From assembly GCA_035771165.1 (NCBI GenBank), contig JAWNZC010000351.1:9934001-9998000 (forward strand): 64,000 nucleotides of DNA, read 5' to 3'. Under the pieces are notes generated by a model. That model did no database searches, was not told the DNA's origin, and worked only from the letters and a program-made list of their open reading frames with translations. Numbering within the stretch: the stretch's first letter is position 1; every line of letters starts with the position of its first letter. This document shows positions 1 to 12,739 of this stretch, piece by piece. This stretch comes from Paragorgia papillata. Its lineage: Eukaryota; Cnidaria; Anthozoa; Scleralcyonacea; Coralliidae. A program made the position numbers and the translations under genes.

Positions 1-236
1 TGGAACCAACTTGATTATAGTCTTCGTTTTACGCAGTACTATTTCTCTATTTAAGAAGTATTTAAGACGTGTTTTTAACTTACATTTGTATAATAGGTGT
101 CTTGACTTTTCTCTATAGATAGATACTCCTCAATATTACATACTCGCTTACGCCTTAATTGTTGTGCCTTAAATTACTATTTATAAAAGATTAATTGTCC
201 TATAAAAGATTAAAATCTCCTGATTTGCGGCTGTAG

Positions 237-480
237 TGTGGAATCCACGATTCATTATTTCTTTATATTGTCCGCGATATGCTGCTCTAAGGCTAACCTT
301 ATACTCTCGGGTGCTGAGCAATTTTTCGGAGACAGCTGGAATTCGTTATCTGAAGCTCGGAAAACAAAAATATTTTTACAAGGTAGTGACGATTTGTCGT
401 CAGATGAGAACGCAAATTTATTTTACTTAGTTCAACAGTACATTAAAGAGTCAAAGTGTTTCACTAGGAATGATACGTAA
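237..480 (+). CDS. Possible 3'-terminal exon of an unidentified gene
   Basis: An open frame of 80 codons ends in TAA and follows an AG at 235-236. It has no ATG near its start, so if real it is the last exon of a gene entering from the left. The composition looks protein-like (for example LSEARKTKIFLQGSDD and NLFYLVQQYIKESKCF), but I recognise no family. An AATAAA at 647-652 could end the transcript. Chance remains likely. Confidence 0.25.
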
Positions 481-652
481 TTTCCAATTGTGTCCTTTGG
501 TCTGGTCCTTTTCCTTTTATTTATTTATTTATTTTTATTTATTTTTATTATTAGTTCTATCTCCACAATATAATATAAATATACGTTAGCCCTCTTGATG
601 AGCTTTCAGCTCTTAGGGCAAACGTAAGAAATATATGTTTAAATGAAATAAA

Positions 653-1242
653 AAAAGGGGGGAAAAGCGAGATCAAGGAGTGGGATATTCAATAAGAGAA
701 CGTTTTTACAAATTTAGAATGAGTCGTAGTCAGTTCTTAATTGTGATGTACTAGACGTTGTTGGAATAATGATAAAACTTCTTGAAAGCAAATTAATGGA
801 CGATTTCATATTCAGACGGGGCAATTTATATGGCCAACATGTCTTATCGAGCTTCGTAAAACTGACAAGACTGTGCGTTGCCGAACAGAAATGGATGACC
901 TTCTAAGAAAACAAAGTTAGCTTGATGGTCAAGCAACAATGTCCAAAATCTATGGTAGTCCACGAGCGAGTAGAGTTTTCTCTACTTGTCCGGTATGGTT
1001 CGTCACTCGGATTAACACCTTATTATTACAATATTATTCAGTTATAAACTGTGAGGTATTTGCTCTGAAAACAATATGTGATAAATACAACAATTTAAGG
1101 TAAATGAAAGGTGATAAATACAACAATTTAAGTAGTCATGCAGACTTTATTAAATACAGTATAGGCAAAATTTAAACTGTAAACCTAGTAAACACGTCTC
1201 ATAATTTGAGCTTGGGGTACTGTGGATCATGAAATACGTGTA
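653..1242. other. No gene seen
   Basis: AT-rich sequence without a convincing open frame. A 24-bp direct repeat (GTGATAAATACAACAATTTA) occurs twice at 1077-1131 just before the fold-back element. Confidence 0.5.
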
Positions 1243-3521
1243 TGGCGCGCCGTTTCGGCCAAAAATGGTCGAGAAAAAAAAGCGCGTCGAGAATCGGCCA
1301 AAAATGGTCGAGAAATAAAAACGTGTCGAGATTTCCGCAAAAACTAGTCGAGAAATAAAAACGTGTTGAGATTTCAGCAAAAACAAGTCGAGAATATAAA
1401 ACGTGTTGAGATGTTCATTTTTTAATCATACTTTTTGAGCTGGTCGAGAATTAATTTCTGACTCGCTGACAGCATGGGTTGAAGTGATACGGGGAGGGTC
1501 ACAAATATTTTCCAAAGGGGGAAGTAACCAATCACTTTATACTTTCTATGGGTAGGTAGGATTGTACTAAATAGTGTATTCTGATCGCCAAGCTAGCGAA
1601 GATGACGCAATTTCGGATAATCATAATAGGTGTAAACTCGCTTTTATATACAGTAAGATAACGCTGTCGATTGTAGAGAACGGGTATACGTGAGTTGATC
1701 CACCGGTAACACACACACAAACAGTAAAACACTAGTCTTTTAATCTGCCAACTATCCCTTCAAGATGGATGCCATAACCGCCCTCACTCCCCCGCCTAAC
1801 CGCTGGTCATACGTACAGACCAACACGTGAACGCCACTGCGAACCACTGCTGCGAACCGACTCATATGAAAACAATATTAATGGCGATGCAGTCGTTCGG
1901 CAGTGACATGGCGTTTGGTGACTCGCGTTCCGCGCTAATTATAACCCAATAATGAATTGTCAGATTTTTCGTCAAGTTATACAAATGTCGACTGGTTTGC
2001 GTCCGAACTCCAACTGAACTTTTTGTAATTTTTTTTCCGACTGAACTTTAACAACTTTATCGTAAAGTAAGAAAACACTTCAACGACCACGACAGGGAAA
2101 ATTTTAAATTAAAAACGACCGAATGAAGCCTAATTCTTCTTCGACGACGAACCCTCGGGGGGGGGGGGGGGGGACGCCGGGGGCGAGATTGTATAAACAA
2201 TCTGAACACGAAGAGAAGTGTAATTTACTCTTACGTTGATCAGTTCTTATTTGTCTATAATCTGCAGCAACTGTATGGCGACATTAACTGGCCAACCGAA
2301 TTGGCGCTGAAACGACTTGCAAAGAAATCATATTTCTTGCTTACTTCAGGGTACTTAACACATGTCTGTCGCCAATTAATTATCCTTATCCGAAACGCGC
2401 TGACATTTTCTAATATTAGCAATTGGAAAAAAAAGACGTTTTGTGCTTGAAAGAGTTAGTAGACTATGACTGAGTATAGTTGACTTACGAGTTTAAGTCA
2501 CCAAAACCTTTTCCAACTTACAAGCAGAACTATTCAGTCAAAACGTTTTCAATTGGCAGTAATTTATAGCTTCTTCAAATTAGAACCAGCTGCTGGAACT
2601 TCAATGTCATTGTAAACTTGGAGTGACAATATATGTCAATTATTAGAGTAGTTTCATACGCTTGGTAAAAAACGTTGCTATAGTATAATCCTGTAAAGAT
2701 AAAGATAAAGAACGTAGTGATCAGCATTGTACCTATTTAGTATTGCGCAAATAGTTACCCTTCAGGACGGTTGTGTTTGTGAATATAGCTAACTGACTGG
2801 CCACGAACGTTCGAGGGCGTCCCCCCCTCCCCCCCCCCCCCCCCCCCCCAAGGGTTTGTCGTCGAAGAACAATTAGGCTTCACTCGTCGTTTTTAATTAA
2901 TTTTCCCTGTCGTTGTCGTTGAAGTGTTTTCTTACTTTACGATAAAGTTGTCAAAGTTCAGTCTGAAAAAAAAATTACAAAAAGTTCAGTCGGAATTCAG
3001 ACGCAAACCAGTCGACATTTGTATAACTTTACGAAAAATCTGACAATTCATTATTGGGTTATAATTAGCGCGGAACGCGAGTCACCGAACGCCATGTCAC
3101 TGCCGAACGACTGCATCGCCATTAATATTGTTTTCATATGAGTCGGTTCGCAGTGGCGTTCACGTATACCCGTTCTCTACAATCGACAGCGTTATCTTAC
3201 TGTATATAAAAGCGAGTTTACACCTATTATGATTATCCGAAATTGCGTCATCTTCGCTAGCTTGGCGATCAGAATACACTAGTTAGTACAACTGCATCCT
3301 ACCTACCCATAGAAAGCATTGATTGGTTATTTCCCCCTTTGGAAAATATTTGTGACCCTCCCCGTATCACTTCACCCCATGCTGTCAGCGAGTCAGAAAT
3401 TAATTCTCGACCAGCTCAAAAAGTATGATTAAAAAATGAACATCTCAACACTCGACTTGTTTTTGCCGAAATCTCGACACGTTTTTATTTCTCGACCATT
3501 TTTGGCCGAAACGGCGCGCCA
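1243..3521. mobile_element. Large fold-back (long-TIR) element, non-autonomous
   Basis: The left arm (1243 to about 2173) and right arm (about 2818 to 3521) are inverted copies over more than 650 bp. Both ends carry TGGCGCGCCGTTTCGGCC and are flanked by TA, a possible 2-bp target duplication. The left arm has an extra block near 1700-1840 and more copies of a roughly 40-bp GTCGAGAAATAAAAACGTG repeat than the right. The arms meet at a G run (2157-2173) and a C run (2821-2849). The 640-bp spacer has no coding frame. Confidence 0.85.
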
Positions 3522-4095
3522 TACCGCTCCTCCATTCGGCAAAGTATATTAACATATCGAACAATAGTATTAATCAACGACAAATAAACAAAAATAAACA
3601 GTACTAAAATAGTAAAATATTTGAAACCAAGATCATTCTATAGTGCTATAGCAAGACACTATAGACACATTCAATAATGCAAAGGTCAAATGTTGAACAT
3701 TTGTTGTCATCTGTCTGCATTTCTGAATGCGCTGTGTTGTTTACTTAATGTCACAAACTTCTTGTCCGATAAAGAAACCCCCGTGCCAGTTAACTTGTTA
3801 CATATCTTTTAGTTTTGATCGTTTTAATTTTTAAACGCAACAACCTAATACCCGCCGCTTTTCGGACTATTAATAATATTAAACACGCGTCGTATTAAAT
3901 TATAGTCCCTCGCCAATTGTTTAAAATATAATATAGGTACGGATATCGACTAACCTTTTTAAAATGAACTTGAAAATTGGCATTTTATATGAAATATATT
4001 TATCACTTATCATGTTCGTGGATGACTGACCATAATTTTGTCCGCATGAGAACTGGTCAAAACAACGCAGCACAGTAAACCTCACAGTGGATAAT

Positions 4096-4206
4096 AGCCT
4101 GCGTAGCAGACTAGCAGGCGTTACTGGATGAGGGGACTGGGGCCCAATCCAGTAACGCCTGCTATGCCAATCTCGTTCCCAGAGCCATTGCTGCTACGCA
4201 GGCTAA
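4096..4206. mobile_element. 111-bp TIR element with 9-bp target duplication
   Basis: The ends AGCCTGCGTAGCAG and CTGCTACGCAGGCT are inverted, and the direct repeat GTGGATAAT flanks both sides (4087-4095 and 4207-4215). It has no coding capacity. A 9-bp duplication is typical of Mutator-like (MULE) transposition, but I see no transposase. Confidence 0.8.
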
Positions 4207-4634
4207 GTGGATAATGAAATGGAAGACTGTTTCAAACTCTCAATATAAACAATAAAATACGTATGTGTTTCACTAGCTGTACGTTGTTGAATACCACACG
4301 TGAAAGCTGCCGTTATATTTAAGTGGATACGTCCAGTTAAAAGCCTCGCGATTCGAATGCACATGTCGCCAGCGCTACAAAGCCAACAAAATATTGATTT
4401 TTGAGACTTTGGCATTCTTAATTATTAAATTATATCTTGTTTAGGATTGTTTCTCCAAGCCGTTGTGCACCTTTCGTGAGTCGTGACATTTCATCTGGCC
4501 AGATGTTTAACTCTTTCCTGTCCGAATTTATAGTATTTTATTCTGGCTAACGCCAGACGATTTTATTCACCTCTGGGGAAGTCCTCGGACAGGAATGAGT
4601 TAATTTGCGTTTTGTATAAACACTACTCCGGTCG

Positions 4635-4805
4635 TACCCTGGGTTACCAGAGGCTCTGAGTTTGTGTTTGGGAGAGCCTCTGGTCTCGCGAGCTTCAAAT
4701 CTCACTTTGGCCGTAAAGCACGCTGAGATTTGATTATTTGAAGCTCGCGAGACCAGGCTCTCCCCCTCCCAAACACAAACTCAGAGCCTCTGGTGACCCA
4801 GGGTA
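4635..4805. mobile_element. 171-bp near-palindromic element with 9-bp target duplication
   Basis: Starts TACCCTGGGTTACCAGAGG and ends with its inverse; the arms extend about 75 bp around a small loop. The direct repeat CTCCGGTCG flanks both ends (4626-4634 and 4806-4814). It shares the TACCCTG tip and the 9-bp duplication with the element at 62523-62802. Confidence 0.85.
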
Positions 4806-5321
4806 CTCCGGTCGGTAAGTCGAGTAAGTTTTTTGTACCACCCTACCCACACTAAATTTATTTTGTACTGCCCATATTTTGGGCAGCACGTGACCAGCTT
4901 GGACCAGGTTTTTTTCGCAGCGGTGGGCGGGGGTGGGGGAGCGGAGATAAGACCCTGGGTACGAGGTTGGTTTATTATATGTTCTTCTACAGATTGGTTC
5001 TTCTATTGCTTTCATGATAGTAAGGCTCTCTTTTAGACTGTTCATCGTCCGACTCATACACAATTTAGTGCTTAGTTTACTAAATTCATTCAATTTTTAA
5101 AGTTTCCTTTTGTTGTACGGGCTTTGTATTAAAACAAAATGGCTAACCAAATCCGTAATCCGGACCGGTCCATTACCGGGAAATTACGGACCGGCACGTG
5201 ACGTGTCTCATCCAATCAGAGCACGCAATTCCACCAGAAGTAGTTTGTATCACTTATAATAATAACTATTTGTATCAACCAACTAGTGGTCTATTACAAA
5301 TTCGGCATTCTGATTGGCTGA

Positions 5322-5358
5322 GCTACTAGTGGTCTATTGGTGATAGACCACTAGTAGC
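5322..5358. repeat. Perfect hairpin
   Basis: Two 16-bp arms, GCTACTAGTGGTCTAT and its inverse, are separated by 5 bp. A partial third copy (ACTAGTGGTCTATTA) lies at 5282. The stretch 5120-5420 also has two CCAATCAG-type blocks and looks like a mosaic of repeat ends. Confidence 0.7.
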
Positions 5359-5887
5359 GTTATCCAATGACAAACCTTCTTATAACTGGAATAGTCCTAT
5401 CCCGACCAATCAGAAGCCTCGACATATTCACGCTGCAAGCAAAACCTGGGAACTAGGCCAAACATGGCGTCCGCTAAAATTTATATACGAGTGATGAAAT
5501 CATGAAAACATTGGCCCGAAAGTAATGGAAAATTGTTCAGTTCGACACTTTTGAATAAGAAAATGAATTCGCTTATGTCTATGGAGTATATCTACACCAA
5601 ATTTGAAGCAAGGTAATTACAATCTCGCTTTTTGTGAGCGATTGTTTATCATGTGCCATCGAACTACTCTACATTTTGAATGGAGAGACTGCAAACAAAA
5701 AGGTAAAACTATCTGAAAATCTGGAACAATGTTTGATAAGACTTATTTACGTTAAAGAAAAGTTGTTTATGGTTGATACTAAAACAATTAGACAACTCGC
5801 CCTCGTTTTCTACGAGCATATAATCAACTCGGCTTCGCCTCGTTGACTATCAGCTCATGGAAAACTCGGTCTCGTTGTGTAATTGTT

Positions 5888-6505
5888 AATTATTCGCCGA
5901 AGGCGAGGTGAATATTGGTGAATAATAACCTACACGAAATCGAGGTTATTATTCACTGATACTTGACTGAGCCTGAGGCGAATAATTGTTTTAGTATAAA
6001 TACACATTTTTGTACTTTAAGGAACAACATTTTCTTTAAAATTGTTAATTTCCTCGTCTGTCGCATTGACGGCAATTCTGGATGCATGGCGGCAATTTTG
6101 GATAAACGTTGTAGGCGATTATCGAGAATTAATCCGAAGTAACTCGACCAATCAGCGCGCGCGATTTTCTATAATCACCTGTGTATTTATACTAATTAAC
6201 AATTATTCGCCGAAGGCGAGGTGAATATCGGTGTATAATAACCGAGACGAAGTCGAGGTTATTATTCACCGATATTCACTGAGCCTGAGGCGAATAATTG
6301 TTTTAGTATAAATACACATTTTCGTACTTTTAGGATCAACATTTTCTTTAAAATTGTTAATTTCCTCGTCTGTCGCATTGACAACTTGGCTGGCGGCCAT
6401 TTTGAATAAACGCTGTAGGTGATTATCGAGAATTAATCCGAAGTAACTCGACCAATCAGCGCGCGCGATTTTCTATAATCACCTGTGTATTTATACTAAT
6501 GATAA
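5888..6505. repeat. Tandem duplication of a ~313-bp repeat unit
   Basis: Unit 1 (5888-6200) and unit 2 (6201 to about 6505) are near-identical. Each begins AATTATTCGCCGAAGGCGAG, carries inverted GGTTATTATTCAC blocks and ends ATAATCACCTGTGTATTTAT. Unit 2 differs by small substitutions and short deletions. Short open frames here (for example 6042-6224) are repeat-derived. Confidence 0.8.
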
Positions 6506-7360
6506 TTCTCCACCCAAGTTCACTGTCCCACAATTACCATTCAAAATCGTATAATGACTTGTTGGAAAATCATGTCTAGTCTTGCAACAATTGAAATAAA
6601 TCACTTGGAACGTTTCATGTATAGCTAGTGTTCTGCGATACACAGAAGCACATGCACAGTTAAAAGTGATTTCATTAAATAATCTCAAATTGATATTCCA
6701 CATTTTCCAACAAGTCATCATACAGTGTGACGTCTAAGTGATGTCATTTACATATAAAACAAATTTCAATATCTGAAGAACGAAGTGAGATAAGGACAAA
6801 CTGTAAACGCACATGTTTATAAATTCAAACGTTTTCTCAAATAAGAGAGTTTCTTTTAGTTTTGAACTTCATTTTCCTTGCATATACAGTTTAAGCCGAT
6901 CGACTAGGTTACAAAAATAATTTTGAAAGGGCAGTTACTCTAAAAAGAGTGACTATAGCTACTTTCCGGCATAGACATATAGTATAGTCCATACTTGGGG
7001 TCAGTTACTTTCGAGATTCTACGGTATTTTACTCTGACTATTATAAATGCCTCAGACTATTTTATTCGTCTAGGAGAGACGTCAGGCAATTAGCCGGAAC
7101 TACATTCAGGACATGTATAGTCCTACCTGACAAAAAGTGCACAAACCCGTTACGCCAACATTTTTACATTCGATAAGATTGACATATCGACTCTTGTATC
7201 AATGTAAGAAGAACAACCATGCATGAAGCTACAAAATTACGGTTACACTAACCGCTTTAAAATGGTGGAAAACGTTTACATGCCGAACATATTCAAGTAA
7301 CAAGAACCGATAGACTCGGGTTAAAAGAAGGCAAAGATTCTCAATTTCTCATTCCGGTTA

Positions 7361-7687
7361 GGCCATCCGTCCACTAATCCGGCGTCTTCCGTGACCGAAA
7401 ACGGAGCGTTTCGAAAACGCTCTCCAGAGTGAAGACGCCGTTTTTCTGCACCAGTGTGGACGGCAAAAACGAAGCTTTTGGAAAACGATGATGTCACGAT
7501 TATATTATCTTGGTTTTAGTCCAACCTGGAACTATTCATTTCATTCATAGCCCTGTTGATCTTTTTAGCGTTTTACTAAACAGCGAAAACGATTCGAAAA
7601 CGATAGTGTGGACGGAAAACGTTTGATACGTTTTCGATACACGACGTCTACGTTTTCGTTTGAAAACGGATGAGTGTGGGCATGGTC
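7361..7687. mobile_element. MITE-like element rich in GAAAACG
   Basis: The ends GGCCATCCGTCCACT and (inverted) GGACCATGCCCACACT are imperfect TIRs. The interior is packed with CGAAAACG/CGTTTTCG words, which pair within the element. The target duplication is not resolved. The short frame at 7660-7851 begins inside it and is not a gene. Confidence 0.55.
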
Positions 7688-8263
7688 CAAAGCAACGATT
7701 TAGCGACAATGTGAAAACTAGAAATCACACCACATATGTTCCTTTTAACAAGAACTCAACGCAAGACTCACAATACCGTATAGTCTACGGTAAGTTACTA
7801 GATATCGGACTTGATTCCAAACACAGACGAGTTATTGAAGGAATTGAATGAATGGCTTTATGTTTGGCTAACAAACAAAGCCAGCTGGTTGACAAGTCCG
7901 CCCGCCAGCCGTTTGCAAATGCTCGCGATAACTTAGGTCTAATTAGTTGCTACGCAATCAGTAGAAGCAAAAACAGAAGGCCATATAATACTGATTAGGT
8001 TCCAGAGTACTTGCAAAACATGATTACTCTTCGGAGGGCAGTTTATTGTTAATAAGAAATTCGGCTAGGCAACTCACATTACCTCACGTGGAAGACAGAC
8101 TATTTAGACGAAGTTTAACCGACATCAATAACGTTTCTACCGACAAAAGAACCCCATAAAAACACGCAACATTGTACTCTGGGTCTGGGTACAAGGTTGA
8201 AAAAAATGACGTCTAGATATTCTCAAAACACAGTGAGAGTAAAAAGAGGCTTAGTATAGCCTA

Positions 8264-8908
8264 TATAGGTAATATAGCATGGTTTTGAGTGCAATTTGTA
8301 AAAACCATGCACGAGTCCGAAGGACCATGCTATTTGAAGTTTTTTGAAAAACTCACGACGGCATGTTTTTCCAAATTGTACGAAAAACCACGCTGTTGCT
8401 TATTAATAATATACATGAAAAAATGTCCAAGTCAACTGTACTTACATTTCATAATTCATACAGTGCCCTTTCGAGTTTCGGCAGTGTTCACTCCTCGTAT
8501 ATTTGGTTGTTTAAAAACACTTTGCTGCTTCTACCACAACTCGAGAAAGTTTACTGAAAGCACTAAAATCTTCTAGTTTTCTTGCAGGTACTTTACTTGA
8601 TAACAATAAAGAATAATTAGCTTCAAATTTCAACAAACTGATTGTTCTCCTCCGTTTCAAATCTTGGCCGCCATATTTGTTTATATTGTGCAGAAAGAGC
8701 CTGGGCACGAGGTTGGAAAATGCCATCCGTCAAAATCCGTTGTAGAACGTGATTGGCTCTTCTGAGTTTTTATTGTTTTTGATTGGCTTATTCGCTTCAA
8801 AAATTTGCACTGTATTTCCTTAAAACAGCACGGCGTAGGACCTCTGGGACCAGGGTATGCTCTTAGCTAATCAAACTTGAGAAATTTTCCCATGTATATT
8901 ATTAAGAT
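8264..8908. repeat. Dispersed repeat, long copy
   Basis: Begins ATAGGTAATATAGCATGG and ends CATGTATATTATTAA. A second long copy is at 40882-41484; truncated copies are at 17028-17160 and 19756-20015. Shared landmarks are TAGCTTCAAATTTGAACAAA and AATCTTGGCCGCCAT. The roughly 600-bp length with an AT-rich tip suggests a non-autonomous element. The short frames at 8289-8726 are repeat-derived. Confidence 0.7.
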
Positions 8909-10770
8909 AAAAACAGAACAAAACAATAATTATTCACCGTAATAAAAAAGGATCCTTAACTACCTTAATTGTCTGCAGCGTATGTGTCTCCACCAAAAGA
9001 AAAATCTCTTCTAAGATAGAACGAATTAATGTTCTACTATATTCTTCAGTCGGCTTAGCATGCACAAAGAAGAAAGAACGCCAAAACTTGGTTCATCCTC
9101 CACTGCGAGGCAATGTTACGCTGACGTGCTGAAAGCTTTTTTAAAAAACAGCTGTTTTAAAAGTAGTTATGTCTATTATGTAGATACATAAATAGAGGTG
9201 TTGGAGTATAGAGAGCTATATACGTATACATAAACAGTGTGCATAGCTAAAAATTGTCATACTGACGCTACATATAAGAACGGAATACGAATGAAAAAAC
9301 AAAACAAACAAAAAAACGAGTGAACTATGTTTGACTCTTAAACAACCTTTTGATAGCTATAACAAGAGATCTTTTTAACCTTTTTGCCAAAAATGATTAT
9401 CTCAAAGCATTCATGCATATATACATATAAACGCTTTGCCTTGTTTTACATATTACTGCCTGAAGCTGCCGCGGTATTATATGTAAACCCTCTTTACCGA
9501 GATACTCTCCCGTGAATATGCATGCACGTCAAAATAAACCTTGTTTTCTGAACAATACCATGCATGTATTTTGGTTGTTTCTTGTTAAATTTTATCTCAA
9601 ATTTACATAGTATACTCGGATTGCCGGCCAAAACAAAATTGCTCTAACTCTCTTTGAATATATAGCTGGGATCTGGCTTAAGAAACTTATCCTAAATAAA
9701 CACAATTAGCTAGAATGGCAAGTTCATCCACAACAGTTGTATTGGTTCTTATAAAACTCGTTGGAATTAGCAGCGACAGGCTTTTGTCAACCTCGATCAG
9801 TACATGCAGACAAATATTTATCTTGACACGTTTAATTTGTCCTAAACATAATCCTTTATTCTCCTTTTTTACACGGAGTGTAGGTTATTCGGTAACGCGT
9901 TCGAATTCAGGAATGATGCCTGTGATGTAATAAAATTGCAAAGCCAAAAGGCAACTTTATAAGGAACGGTAAACCCAATAAACCAGATATAAAAATCGTG
10001 ATATACATATGACCCTTCCCTCAGGCCCGTTTACACTAGAGCAAAAGTATATCCGGATTCACATTGTTTTTCATCCTCATGGGAATGAGTTAACAATCAA
10101 CTTGTCTATAAGCAAGTCAAGTTACCTTTGCTCGTATTACTTCACCTTTTAACGTCGCATCGATTTTAATGCATAAATTTCGAATGCATAAATTTAGCAA
10201 GTAATTTCCTCTTCGTGCAAATTCAATCTAACAACCTTGCATGTTTGCTAGCTATATAGCCTTTGTCTCTTACACAAACACACTCTACGTATTCAACAAT
10301 TTCTTTTGAAATTTTAAAAAGGTTTAATTTGTATGTTGATCTAAAATAAAGTGCGTTAAATTAAGCTTGAATTAAAGGTATAGACACGCAGTGAATCCTT
10401 CTTCGAAAAGTGTCTTTCATTATATAAGTTTTCGTAATGCTTTACTTACCTAAATCTTCAAAACCGCCACTATACATGTACGCAGCTGCTGTTAATCAGT
10501 GTGAAAATGAAGTACTTCCAATTCGTCAAACTGAACAATTTTCGAAATTAATGCTGGAATAATTATACCTATATTTAAATAGCCTTCAAAAACTCATTAA
10601 TAATTCATAAGGAAAACACAAAGGAAATCAGTACCATGTCCGTGGTTTTATACCTGATAAAACTTCTTGTCAGAAAGAATACTAATGAACATACAATTTT
10701 ATATAAAGAATACTAATGAACAATGAACATAACATCCAATAACGGCCATTCAAAACACTCGCATCACGTG
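8909..10770. other. No gene seen
   Basis: AT-rich intergenic sequence. The only frames are under 75 codons and lack domain-like composition. I saw no RNA gene or clear repeat. Confidence 0.5.
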
Positions 10771-10776
10771 TTTTAT

Positions 10777-11007
10777 CAGATCTAAAAGGGCTAACCCGGG
10801 GGCTGACTCGCGTCACGAAATTCTTTCCTCGGCCGCAAAAGGAGATTTTAATCAACGTTATACGATTAGTTTACATCTAAACTAAACCAATTCGTCTTTG
10901 TAAATTAAGTTTATGCGAGTTTCAAAACCATAGTACGATCCTAATCAATCGCGTGCGCCGGGCTAGCCCGGTTAACCAGGCTCATGTAAACAGCCCCTAA
11001 ATCTGAT
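10777..11007. mobile_element. TIR element with CCGGGCTAGCCCGG-type ends
   Basis: The ends, ATCTAAAAGGGCTAACCCGG and (inverted) AGATTTAGGGGCTGTTTAC, are imperfect inverted repeats. The right end carries CCGGGCTAGCCCGGTTAACC. A related, longer element is at about 54545-55015. Target duplication unclear. Confidence 0.5.
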
Positions 11008-11329
11008 AACACTCCTGCTCGTGTTTTAAATATTACAAAAGGCACGCACGCGTTTGCGGCGTCAGCGAAAAAGCTCATAAAAAATAGGAATACAATGCGT
11101 ATTGAATTTAAAATACATGGTACGCGAGTTAAAAAACTCGGCTATCGCATTTCAAATCAGATAATAAACGGTTTCTCGCGTGTATGATATATTACATATG
11201 TGTTTACCGCTTTGAGCAAAAGACCTTTTCAATAATTACGTTAAGATTTATGAAAACGAGGCACCAGAGCAAAGTTTTACAATTCTCCATTATTAAATCA
11301 ATATTATAAGTAATAACATGACTTGAGGG

Positions 11330-11770
11330 AAATTAGCGATTAAACTTCCCCGCCGCCGAGGGAAGATTTGTGAAAGTCCGAGGGCCGCAGGCCCAAGAAC
11401 TTTTACAAATCTTCCCGAGGCAAAGGGGAAATTTAATCGCTAATTTCCCGAAAAGTCATGTTATTAATTTGTAATATTATGATCGCCGAGGAAAACTTTG
11501 AGAATCTTACCGACAGGAAATTTACAAGGTTGATCAGAGAAGTTGCATCTAATCTTCCCGTGCATGTTGACGAGGGAAAATATATGCAAGCGGGAAATTT
11601 AGAAGACGACAAAGGATTTCTTTGTCTTCTAATTTTCCCTCATCAACATGCACGGGAAAATTAGAAGAAGACAAAGGATTTATTTGTCTTCTAATTTTCC
11701 CTCATCAACATGCATGGGAAAATTAGAAGACAACGGATAAATTTCCCTCTTGCATGAGCGAGGAGGGAAA
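11330..11770. repeat. Cluster of long hairpins
   Basis: GGGAAATTAGCGATTAAA at 11328-11346 pairs with its inverse near 11430-11450, around a second inner hairpin (GAAGATTTGTGAAAGT). From 11547, GAGGGAAAAT and CTTCTAATTTTCCCTC alternate in inverted and direct copies, giving several overlapping stems. The small frame at 11458-11664 is produced by this structure. Confidence 0.7.
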
Positions 11771-12194
11771 TACGAGGTTTACATTACCTTGGAGAACAAA
11801 AGAATCCGAGGCGATCATGGTATTACTATAAAAAAACCCAACCTTTATCATTCATTACGTCTATCCCGCATTCTGATTGGTTAATTCACCAATTTCGCTA
11901 TAGTTAGCTATTTGCGAATTCACCAATTCGCAAATAACGGAGTGCAAATAATTTTCGTACACATGACGGTCATGGCGGCTAGTTCTTCAGCTATCCGAGG
12001 AAGTAATCGAGAGTATTTGGAAGCATTCATAACGACAATACACTTCAGAAAAGAAATAGTTTAAAAGGAAGATTTAGTGAGATAAAAAGCAAGATTCCTG
12101 CCAACAAAAAGTAAGTTTTACGAAGATTTTAGTATGCCGAATACAGAGAGAGAATGGCGATCTCTAACTTCAGGCATTTCAAATTTTAAACTAT

Positions 12195-12735
12195 TTTATG
12201 AATGATAAATAAATTATTGAACTCGTCTATCGCAAAATATTATGATTTGTCAGTGGCGAGCTACTAGTTATTTGCCGATGCCGAAGGCAGAGGCAAATAA
12301 CTGGTAGCGAGACACTGACAAATCATGATATTTTGGTCAGACTCGTCCAATAATTGATAATTGTTTCACCACCCTATATAATGAGGCCATCAATCACCCA
12401 AGTGAAAACGATATTAAACCAACGGTGCAACAAAATGGTGCAAAAAATATTGAACAGCACTTAATTTATTATCGAGTCGGTTTTCTTTGTTCTTCCGAGG
12501 TCTTTATATCGCATAAAGACCTTGAATAATAATTAGATACGAAATGAAGAAAAAAACAAGGAAAATCTTTGTCCAAGGTGGAAAAAATAGACAAAACTTT
12601 GTTGGAAAACCCCCTCCTAATAAATTAAGTCAGATAAATCCCTCGAACGTCGGGATGTATGCGATATAAAGCCCTCGGACGCTGCGCGTGCTCGGGTCTT
12701 TATATAGCATATACATCCCTCGTTCTCGGGATTTA
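12195..12735. repeat. Two adjacent imperfect palindromes
   Basis: The first spans about 12233-12338, with GATTTGTCAGTG and CACTGACAAATC as arms. The second spans about 12630-12735, with AGATAAATCCCTCG and its inverse as arms. Both are AT-rich with GC-rich tips, like many fold-backs in this window. Confidence 0.65.
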
Positions 12736-12739
12736 TCTA

